A stretch of 13,065 bases of DNA from Candidatus Caenarcanales bacterium (GTDB lineage Bacteria > Cyanobacteriota > Vampirovibrionia > Caenarcaniphilales > Caenarcanaceae), in assembly GCA_947489925.1 (NCBI GenBank), contig CANLFK010000053.1, forward strand, positions 1 through 13,065. Direction: 5' to 3'. How positions within the stretch are numbered: position 1 is the stretch's first letter; each line of letters starts with the position of its first letter. The position numbers and the translations under genes were made by a program. Positions 7,324 to 13,065 of the stretch are shown here, in pieces. A model generated the notes under the pieces. The model did not search any database. It was not told the origin of the DNA and was given only the letters and a program-made list of their open reading frames with translations.

Positions 7324-8241
7324 ATGATAAATAAAACTATAATATTAGCGGGTGGATCTGGCTTTCTGGGGCAAAGTGCAGCTGATTTCTTTAAAGCATC
7401 TGGCTATAAAATTATTATTTTTACCCGTGGTCAAACAATTGAAAAAAATAATATTCAATATGTAAATTGGGATGGCAAAACTTTAGGTAATTGGTGCGAT
7501 TATCTAGAAAATTCAACCGCTTTAATCAATTTGACTGGTAGAAGTATTAATTGTATTCATAATGAGCAAAACAAAAAAGATATTATTGAAAGCCGCATCA
7601 ATTCAGTAAAAATTTTGAATGAAGCCATTGCACAAGCTAAAAATCCGCCATCAGTTTTTATACAAGCTTCATCTCTCGCAATATATGGTAATACCACTGA
7701 ATTATGTGATGAAAATGCCAGTCATGGAAATGATTTCCCCGCCGAAGTTTGTGAAAAGTGGGAAAACGAATTTTATAAAAAAGAATTGCCGCAAATTCGC
7801 AAAGTTATTTTTAGAATTGGTTTGATTTTGGGCAAAAATGGCGGAGCTTTAAAACCACTTGCCAAACTTACTAAACTTGGTTTGGGTGGTACTATTGGCT
7901 CTGGTAAGCAATTTATGAGCTGGTTACATATTGAAGACTTTAATCGAATGCTGGAATTTGCCATTGAAAATCCCAATATAAGTGGCAATTATAATGTTGT
8001 AAGTTCAAAGCCAGCCACTAATCAAGAATTTATGCAAACACTTCGTAAAGTATTGAAAATGCCTTGGAGTCCGCCAGTTCCAGAATTTATGGTAAAAATT
8101 GGAGCAAGATTTATTATGAAAACTGAGTCTAATTTGGCTTTGGGCAGTCAAAATTGCATTCCAAAACGATTTTTAGAAAGTGGTTTTAAAATAAAATATA
8201 CTAACTTAACTGAAACCTTAAGTGATTTATTAAAAAAATGA
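7324..8241 (+). CDS. TIGR01777-type NAD(P)-binding epimerase (atypical SDR family 39, YfcH-like)
   Basis: The 305-residue protein is an extended short-chain dehydrogenase-like protein of the YfcH/SDR39U1 group, whose physiological substrate is generally unknown. Visible features are the Rossmann glycine motif GGSGFLG at 10-16, NLTGRSI at 69-75 (a hallmark of the group), SSLAIYG at 116-122 where other SDRs have Ser and Tyr, EKWENE near 144-149, and GKQFMSWLHIED at 194-205. A C-terminal DUF1731-like tail (about 250-303) carries RFLESGF. The usual SDR YxxxK is not evident after Tyr121, as is common in this group. It diverges from the glycosyltransferase across 65 bases. Its stop overlaps the HlyD start (ATGA), so the two are co-translated. 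No Shine-Dalgarno sequence is seen. Confidence 0.9.
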   Translation: MINKTIILAGGSGFLGQSAADFFKASGYKIIIFTRGQTIEKNNIQYVNWDGKTLGNWCDYLENSTALINLTGRSINCIHNEQNKKDIIESRINSVKILNEAIAQAKNPPSVFIQASSLAIYGNTTELCDENASHGNDFPAEVCEKWENEFYKKELPQIRKVIFRIGLILGKNGGALKPLAKLTKLGLGGTIGSGKQFMSWLHIEDFNRMLEFAIENPNISGNYNVVSSKPATNQEFMQTLRKVLKMPWSPPVPEFMVKIGARFIMKTESNLALGSQNCIPKRFLESGFKIKYTNLTETLSDLLKK

Positions 8242-9551
8242 TTAAGCCAGAATCTTTATTAAAAGTGCAAACTCCTAACTGGGTAAGACAAGGTGCTTAT
8301 TGGTTAATTATTTTATATTTTATATTTATACTGCTTTTAGGCTTTATTCCATGGCAACAAACAGTTATGGGAGCGGGCAGAATTACTTCTTTTTCGCCAA
8401 ATAATAGACCTCAACAAATAGAATCACCAATTAAAGGACGCATAAAAAAATGGCATGTTTTGGAAGGTCAAAATGTCAAAAAAGGTGATTTAATAGTTGA
8501 TTTGCAAGATTTAGAAAAAGATTTTCTCCCACCTGAAATAATTCAATTAAGCCAAGATTCCAAAACGGCTTTACAGCAAAATCAACAAGCTTATATGCAA
8601 AAGGCTTCTTCAATTGATGATTCAGTCCGTAATTTGAGGCAAAACTTAAATGATTCTTTGAATGCGGCCCGAAAAAGTGTAGAAATTGCCAAAGGAGAAT
8701 TGAAAACTGCTCAGTTAAATCTTAGCCGTACTCAGACATTAGCGAATAAAGGTTTAGCCTCCGAAAGAGAAAAAGAATTAGCTTTGCAAAATGAAATTAA
8801 AGCTCGTGGAGACCTTGAAAGAGCAAAAATAGAGCTTGAAAGAATAAATAGCAAAACTTTATCTGAAATAACCAAATTACAGTCCGAAAAAGCCTCTGCT
8901 ATCGCTGATTCTGCTAAGTCTGCTGATGAAATAGCTAAAATAAATACCAAAATTAGCACCGCTGAGGTTAGACAAGATATTAGCCATGTACGATCCCCAA
9001 TTGATGGAATTGTCGTGAGATTATTTAAACGAGGTCCTGGGGAAACCTTTAAAGAAAGTGAACAAATTGCGGTTATAACTCCAGAGTCAATGGATCAAGC
9101 CGTTGAAATGTTTATTAATGATCTTGATGCTCCGTTGGTTTATAAAGGTGCAAGAGTTAGATTACAATTTTCAGGTTGGCCCGCTTTGCAATTTGCTGGA
9201 TTATCTAAAAGTTTAAAATTAGGAACTTTTGGAGGCATAGTGGCTTTAGTTGATAATGTTGATTCAGGAAATGGAAAATACAGAGTTTTGGTAATACCAG
9301 ATAAAAATGAAGAGGCTTGGCCAATAACTAAATATTTGAGACCGGGTACAAGAGCGGCTGGCTGGATAATTTTGAAAACTGTGCCTTTGGGTTATGAGCT
9401 GTGGCGAAGATTTAATGGTTTTCGTATTGCTTTGAGTGATGTACACGGTGATTTCAATGTTCCTACATATGGAGGGGACGATAAAGACAAAGATAAAGAA
9501 ACTGAAAAAGAAGAAAAATCTTTGGGAGTCATTTTTAAGAAGAAAAAGTAA
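8238..9551 (+). CDS. HlyD-family membrane fusion protein (periplasmic adaptor)
   Basis: This 437-residue periplasmic adaptor would join an inner-membrane transporter to a TolC channel. It has one N-terminal membrane anchor (about 21-38), a split lipoyl/biotinyl-like domain (about 58-92 and 248-281, with SPIKGRIKKW and SPIDGIVVRL as matching half-motifs) and a long helical hairpin of about 125-245. A beta-barrel/membrane-proximal region follows, and the conserved end near 367-396 (LRPGTRAAGW, then YELWRRFNGF) is typical of HlyD proteins of type 1-like secretion systems. The last 25 residues are a charged Asp/Lys/Glu tail. The start overlaps the epimerase stop by four bases. No ABC transporter or peptidase partner is adjacent; the natural outer-membrane partner in view is the TolC-family protein at 1740-3218. 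Confidence 0.93.
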   Translation: MIKPESLLKVQTPNWVRQGAYWLIILYFIFILLLGFIPWQQTVMGAGRITSFSPNNRPQQIESPIKGRIKKWHVLEGQNVKKGDLIVDLQDLEKDFLPPEIIQLSQDSKTALQQNQQAYMQKASSIDDSVRNLRQNLNDSLNAARKSVEIAKGELKTAQLNLSRTQTLANKGLASEREKELALQNEIKARGDLERAKIELERINSKTLSEITKLQSEKASAIADSAKSADEIAKINTKISTAEVRQDISHVRSPIDGIVVRLFKRGPGETFKESEQIAVITPESMDQAVEMFINDLDAPLVYKGARVRLQFSGWPALQFAGLSKSLKLGTFGGIVALVDNVDSGNGKYRVLVIPDKNEEAWPITKYLRPGTRAAGWIILKTVPLGYELWRRFNGFRIALSDVHGDFNVPTYGGDDKDKDKETEKEEKSLGVIFKKKK

Positions 9552-9583
9552 AATAATTTTAATTAATAATCAGTACATTCCTA

Positions 9584-9634
9584 TTGTAGAAAAGAAGAAT
9601 TTGCTATAAATAACTAACTAGCACTAATTATAAA
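9584..9634 (+). promoter_or_regulatory. Candidate promoter(s) of the small ORF at 9647
   Basis: TTGTAG (9584-9589) and TATAAA (9605-9610) are 15 bases apart. A second TATAAA at 9629-9634 ends 12 bases before the ATG, without a clear -35. The second would give a leader of about six bases. A weak AAGG lies at 9633-9636, ten bases before the ATG. Confidence 0.35.
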
Positions 9635-9646
9635 GGCTTAAGTCTG

Positions 9647-9946
9647 ATGCAAAAACAAATAACCACACTCTCTAAATTAATTGAACTCTTCTCAGCTGAT
9701 GACAGTTTTGAGTCGATTGAAAGCGTTGTCAAAGGCGCTCGCTTTTTACAAAAATCATTTGAATTATTGAATATAAGCGATGAAATTCCTGAAAGCCGTT
9801 TATTAGAAGTTTCCAAAAGGTTTAATGATAAAGGAATTAGAGTTGAAGGAGATTTACTTTTGCCTAGCAATTCATCAAGTTTTGATGCTGAAAGCTTAAA
9901 TGTTAAAGTTAATAGTTTTGGCAGTAATGCAACTGTTAATGCTTAA
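9647..9946 (+). CDS. Small hypothetical protein (99 residues)
   Basis: I recognise no family. The product lacks a signal peptide or membrane segment and is probably cytoplasmic. Residues 1-60 look helical with regular hydrophobic spacing (ITTLSKLIELF, then ARFLQKSFELL). Residues 62-99 turn to short strand-like segments rich in Ser, Asn and Val. It stands alone: 95 bases after the hlyD stop and 78 bases before pgk, with its own promoter-like sequences upstream and a separate promoter candidate for pgk downstream. The ATG is the first suitable start. An antisense frame over 9628-9870 is open but starts badly and has no support. Reality as a gene rests on the clean frame, plausible composition and promoter context. 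Confidence 0.6.
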   Translation: MQKQITTLSKLIELFSADDSFESIESVVKGARFLQKSFELLNISDEIPESRLLEVSKRFNDKGIRVEGDLLLPSNSSSFDAESLNVKVNSFGSNATVNA

Positions 9947-9947
9947 T

Positions 9948-9975
9948 TTGACTGTTTGATACGGGGGGATTTAAT
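9948..9975 (+). promoter_or_regulatory. Candidate pgk promoter
   Basis: TTGACT (9948-9953, five of six to consensus) and TTTAAT (9970-9975, five of six) are 16 bases apart. Transcription would begin near 9982, giving a leader of about 40 bases. The -10 is the same hexamer as in the TolC promoter. A run of six G (9963-9968) sits in the spacer, unusual for this AT-rich DNA. A second -10-like TTAAAT at 10013-10018 lies six bases before the start codon. Confidence 0.45.
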
Positions 9976-10024
9976 TTATTTTCTTTCCCCTTCGTTTAAA
10001 ATTTACTTTCTCTTAAATTAATAT

Positions 10025-11236
10025 ATGAAAAAAGTCTTGGGTCTTGACAGCTTAAAACCAGAAAGCTTAAATGGCAAAAAAGTTTTTGTGCGAGTTGATT
10101 TTAATGTTCCCGTCGAAGAGGGCAAAATTTCAGATATAACCAGATTGAAAGCCAGTTTGCCAACTATAAAATATTTAGAAAAAAACAAAGCAATTATCAT
10201 TTTAGCTAGTCATTTTGGGCGTCCAAAGGGTAAACCAAATCCAGAATACAGCTTGAAAATTGTGGCAGAAGAATTAGAAAGAATTTTAGGCAAAAAAGTT
10301 TTATTTATACCAGACTGTATTGGAGAGAAAGCAAAATCCGCTATTAATGGTTTGGAAGCTGGTTCGATTTGTTTGCTTGAAAATGTCCGTTTTTATGCTG
10401 AAGAAGAAAAAAATGACCCCGACTTTAGTAAAAAATTAGCTGATTTAGCCGATATTTATGTCAATGATGCTTTTGGGAGTGCTCATAGGGCTCATGCTAG
10501 TACAGCTGGAATTACTCAATATCTTAAAACGGCAGTGGCTGGCTTTCTGATGGAAAAAGAAGTTAAAGAATTAAGCAGTGTTTTACATTCACCTGAAAGA
10601 CCTTTTACCAGTATTATTGGCGGAAGTAAGATTTCAAGCAAATTAGAAATTTTAAATTCTTTAATTGAAAAAAGTGATGTGGTTTTAATTGGTGGAGGAA
10701 TGGCATATACTCTTATTAAGGCTCAGGGCGGGAAAATTGGCAAATCGATTTGTGAAAATGATAAATTGTCAATGGCTCTTGAAATAATTGAAAAAGCCAA
10801 AAGACTTGGTACAGCCTTAGTTTTACCAGATGATAATTTGTGTATTGAAGATTTTGACAATAAAAATGAAGAGCCTCAAGCTTTTTTAACGGGTCAAATT
10901 CCAGATTCAATGAGTGGTTGTGATATTGGACCAATTACCTGTGATAACTTTGAAGTTTATATTGGACAATCCAAAACAGTTTTATGGAATGGACCAGTCG
11001 GTATTTTTGAAGATCATCGTTTTGCGTGTGGTTCTCGAGTTGTTGCTAAGGCTTTAGTCAAATTACAGGCTCAGGGCGGAAAAACTATTATTGGTGGTGG
11101 TGATTCAGCTTCAGCGATTAATGCTTTTGGCTTTACCGAAAAAGACTTTGGACATATTAGCACTGGGGGCGGAGCAAGCCTTGAATTTTTGGAAGGTAAA
11201 ACTTTGCCTGGTATTGCGGCTTTAAACCACGGATAG
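10025..11236 (+). CDS. pgk: Phosphoglycerate kinase
   Basis: This cytoplasmic glycolytic enzyme makes ATP and 3-phosphoglycerate from 1,3-bisphosphoglycerate. The 403-residue product has normal length and both lobes. The N-lobe has VRVDFNVP (22-29; Asp25, Asn27), Arg40, SHFGRP (62-67), Arg122 and HRAHAS (154-159) for substrate. The C-lobe has GGSKISSKL (199-207; Lys202), GGGMAYT (223-229), WNGPVGIFE (321-329) and GGGDSA (357-362) for the nucleotide. All key positions appear intact. The ATG has no Shine-Dalgarno sequence. It is followed after five bases by tatD, so the two are co-transcribed. No glyceraldehyde-3-phosphate dehydrogenase or triose-phosphate isomerase gene is adjacent, unlike many bacterial pgk loci. 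Confidence 0.97.
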   Translation: MKKVLGLDSLKPESLNGKKVFVRVDFNVPVEEGKISDITRLKASLPTIKYLEKNKAIIILASHFGRPKGKPNPEYSLKIVAEELERILGKKVLFIPDCIGEKAKSAINGLEAGSICLLENVRFYAEEEKNDPDFSKKLADLADIYVNDAFGSAHRAHASTAGITQYLKTAVAGFLMEKEVKELSSVLHSPERPFTSIIGGSKISSKLEILNSLIEKSDVVLIGGGMAYTLIKAQGGKIGKSICENDKLSMALEIIEKAKRLGTALVLPDDNLCIEDFDNKNEEPQAFLTGQIPDSMSGCDIGPITCDNFEVYIGQSKTVLWNGPVGIFEDHRFACGSRVVAKALVKLQAQGGKTIIGGGDSASAINAFGFTEKDFGHISTGGGASLEFLEGKTLPGIAALNHG

Positions 11237-11241
11237 AAAAA

Positions 11242-12006
11242 ATGATTGATAGCCATGCCCATTTAATTTATGATTCATTTGATGAAGACCGCTTAAAAGT
11301 GATTGAAAAAGCTAAAGAAATTGGAGTTTCGGCTTTCATTCATCCTTGTGTGCATACCAAAGATTTGCCGCAAATGCTGGCTTTACAGGAAGATTTACCT
11401 TGGGCAAATATATTTTTAGCCGCTGGAATTCATCCCTGCGAGAGCTTGCTTTATGAAGATAATTGCTACACAGAAATTGAAAAAGTGGCTTTAACTAAAA
11501 AAATTATTGCCATCGGTGAAACTGGACTTGATTATTTTCATAAAGATTGCCCTGTAGAAATACAAAAAAAAGTTTTTGGGCTGCAATGCGACTTGGCTAT
11601 AAAATTCAATTTGCCTTTAATTATTCATTGTAGAGATGCTTTTGAAGATACTTTAAAAATTCTGAGAGAGAAAAACCCACCCGCTGGAGGAGTAATGCAT
11701 TGTTTTACTGGCACGGCTGAATATTCGGCTAAGTTTTGGGAATTGGGCTTTTATACTTCCTTTGCGGGTTGCTTGACTTATAAAAACTCAAAAGAATTAC
11801 AAAAAGCCGCCCAAGAAATTCCGCTTGAAAGGATTTTAATTGAAACGGATTGTCCATTTTTGGCTCCGCAAGCTCATCGGGGTAAAAGAAATGAGCCTAG
11901 TTTTATTAAAGATATTGCTTTGTTTTTGGCTAACTTGAAAGAAATAAGCTTTGAATTGCTGGATGAAAAGACAATGGAGAATACAAAAAAATTGTTTCGG
12001 CTTTGA
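11242..12006 (+). CDS. tatD: TatD-family metal-dependent deoxyribonuclease/hydrolase
   Basis: This is an amidohydrolase-superfamily TIM-barrel nuclease; family members show 3'-5' exonuclease activity on damaged DNA or RNA. The 254-residue protein has all metal ligands expected for the family: His5 and His7 (MIDSHAHL), Glu93 (GETGLDY), His129 (IIHCRD), His153 (MHCFTG) and Asp203 (ETDCPFLAP). His64 (GIHPCE) is also kept. Length is usual and no second domain is fused. The His-Pro-Cys-Val segment at 34-37 resembles cyanobacterial TatD proteins, by recall. It lies five bases after the pgk stop and 15 bases before the next gene, so it is the middle gene of an operon. Despite the name, the family is not required for Tat export. 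Confidence 0.94.
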   Translation: MIDSHAHLIYDSFDEDRLKVIEKAKEIGVSAFIHPCVHTKDLPQMLALQEDLPWANIFLAAGIHPCESLLYEDNCYTEIEKVALTKKIIAIGETGLDYFHKDCPVEIQKKVFGLQCDLAIKFNLPLIIHCRDAFEDTLKILREKNPPAGGVMHCFTGTAEYSAKFWELGFYTSFAGCLTYKNSKELQKAAQEIPLERILIETDCPFLAPQAHRGKRNEPSFIKDIALFLANLKEISFELLDEKTMENTKKLFRL

Positions 12007-12021
12007 AGTAAAATTAGTGTT

Positions 12022-13065
12022 ATGCAATTGAAAAAAAAATCAATAATACTAATAATTCTGATTATAATTCTTTCCCCTTTTATTTGGAAATTTTTGGTTT
12101 TTTGCTTTTCGCTTTTATACATCTGCTTGCTATCCTTGCTATCATCCTTGACTTATTCTTTTGAGGATTATCTGTCAAATTTTCAGCAATGGAAAAGTGC
12201 CACTATTTCTTGTGGACCAAATTATAAAATAGTTTCTGAAAGCCAAGGCAACCACAATAGATTCCTTACCTTTCATGTGGCTGTAAAAAAAGGAGAAGTT
12301 TATGCTCCTCTTTTGGACATAGACTCTTCTCTAGATACTAGTCTAGCCAACTTTGCTTTTATTGATAATATCGAATCGAATTTTGATTTTGCTGTGATTA
12401 ATCAAAAAGAATATGAAAAACAAAAACAAGAAATGTTAGATAAATTAGAGAAAACTGATCATCTTAATTTATATATAACAAAAAATGATCATTACAGCTA
12501 TAGCCAAGACTATAATCAAAGTTACCAAGGAGCAGACGGAATTAGAGCTGTTTATATTCATCCAGATAAAATGAGTAAACAAGATTTTAATTTAGTTGTA
12601 AATTGTTTAAAAGACGCTAAAGACGGCAAAGCTACCCCAATTGATGATAAACAACCTAAAAATATTCGGGACTATTTCAATCTAAATAGAGTTTTAGTCT
12701 ATGCCAAACCGATTATTCCGAAAGATACCAATTTGTTTGAAGATTATCATTTGAATAGAACTTTTTTATTTGAATTAAAGTGCCAGAACCCTAAGTATTC
12801 ACTGTTTATAAAACCAAATGGAGTAGTAAAAATAGGCAATAGAGAGTTTAAAAAAGAAACTCCAGTAAATTTAGGTTACTTTGATAAGAATGGTAAATTT
12901 GTCAGAGAAACCAAAATTGAAAATAGTATAGTTATTGACGCTGATGGTGGAAAAGCTATCACTCAAAGCGATCGGGATAAAGCTGACAGCGGTGAAGATC
13001 AATTTCCTATAGAATTAAGGGTTAATCGATCTTTAAAACTGGTTTTCAACTCAAAGGGAGAGCCA
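12022..13065 (+). CDS. Membrane-anchored hypothetical protein, 3' end outside window
   Basis: The frame is open from ATG 12022 to the window edge: 348 residues with no stop, so the C-terminus is missing. I recognise no family. After a basic start (Lys4-Lys6) there is a long hydrophobic stretch at about 8-45, enough for two membrane spans with a kink at Ser18-Pro19, or one long signal anchor. The rest is polar and probably extracytoplasmic, with Cys64, Cys195 and Cys254, Lys/Glu-rich stretches (127-145), a Tyr/Asp-rich patch (150-170) and strand-like segments toward the end. It follows tatD by 15 bases and probably belongs to the pgk-tatD operon; a TAAAAT box at 12009-12014, seven bases before the ATG, could also start a leaderless message. 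Composition matches its neighbours. Confidence 0.75.
   Translation, partial: MQLKKKSIILIILIIILSPFIWKFLVFCFSLLYICLLSLLSSLTYSFEDYLSNFQQWKSATISCGPNYKIVSESQGNHNRFLTFHVAVKKGEVYAPLLDIDSSLDTSLANFAFIDNIESNFDFAVINQKEYEKQKQEMLDKLEKTDHLNLYITKNDHYSYSQDYNQSYQGADGIRAVYIHPDKMSKQDFNLVVNCLKDAKDGKATPIDDKQPKNIRDYFNLNRVLVYAKPIIPKDTNLFEDYHLNRTFLFELKCQNPKYSLFIKPNGVVKIGNREFKKETPVNLGYFDKNGKFVRETKIENSIVIDADGGKAITQSDRDKADSGEDQFPIELRVNRSLKLVFNSKGEP

Noticed and set aside
9628..9870. Antisense frame of 80 codons opposite the small ORF
   Set aside because: No promoter or ribosome site is evident, and the plus-strand frame is longer with promoter-like sequences in the right place.
11836..12122. Antisense frames over the tatD end and the start of the next gene
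   Set aside because: They overlap tatD's conserved C-terminal part and the hydrophobic N-terminus of a much longer plus-strand frame, and they show no family resemblance.
1..13065. Alternative genetic code (UGA read as an amino acid)
   Set aside because: TGA ends tatD and the epimerase at the lengths expected for their families, and no gene needs read-through, so the standard bacterial code fits.
1..13065. tRNA, rRNA, CRISPR array, insertion sequence or attachment site
   Set aside because: I saw no cloverleaf-like or rRNA-like stretch, no regular direct repeats with spacers, no transposase and no flanking target duplications. The recombinase-like gene appears inactive and has no recognisable att sites.

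Overview
The window is AT-rich DNA from a Gram-negative (diderm) bacterium that uses the standard bacterial code: TAA, TAG and TGA all end genes here. A TolC-type outer-membrane channel, a HlyD-type membrane fusion protein and several signal peptides show an outer membrane and periplasm. IspH shows the MEP route to isoprenoids. The FabH C-terminus (Phe-Gly-Ala-Gly-Leu-Thr-Trp) and the TatD segment His-Pro-Cys-Val near residue 34 resemble cyanobacterial versions. A non-photosynthetic cyanobacterial relative (Vampirovibrionia/Melainabacteria type) is therefore my tentative guess, by recall only; Bacteroidota-like lineages are not excluded. Almost no gene has a Shine-Dalgarno sequence.

Layout. 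Positions 1-534 (+): a small secreted Gln/Tyr-rich protein, convergent with fabH (546-1538, -). Positions 1539-1739: a divergent control region with an inverted repeat and a good promoter for the next operon. Positions 1740-4871 (+): an operon of three overlapping or nearly abutting genes, namely a TolC-family channel, a tyrosine-recombinase-like protein that has lost most of its active site, and a secreted helical protein of unknown function. Positions 4883-7258 (-): a two-gene operon, a membrane GT2 glycosyltransferase followed by ispH. Positions 7324-9551 (+): a TIGR01777-type epimerase whose stop overlaps the start of a HlyD-family adaptor. Positions 9647-9946 (+): an unrecognised 99-residue protein. 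Positions 10025-13065 (+): pgk, tatD and an unrecognised membrane-anchored protein that runs off the window and has no stop codon inside it.

Most of the window is housekeeping (fatty-acid initiation, isoprenoids, glycolysis, a metal-dependent nuclease) mixed with cell-envelope and secretion functions. TolC and HlyD are two of the three parts of a type 1 secretion or efflux machine, but no ABC transporter or RND pump is present. The most unusual item is the degenerate recombinase inside the TolC operon: its frame is intact and its fold motifs are recognisable, yet the Tyr nucleophile, both active-site His positions and the hairpin Lys are missing. The second theme is translation initiation: several candidate -10 boxes lie only 6-12 bases before start codons, which suggests leaderless or near-leaderless mRNAs. 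I see no rRNA, tRNA, CRISPR array or insertion sequence, and no gene-free stretch longer than about 200 bases.
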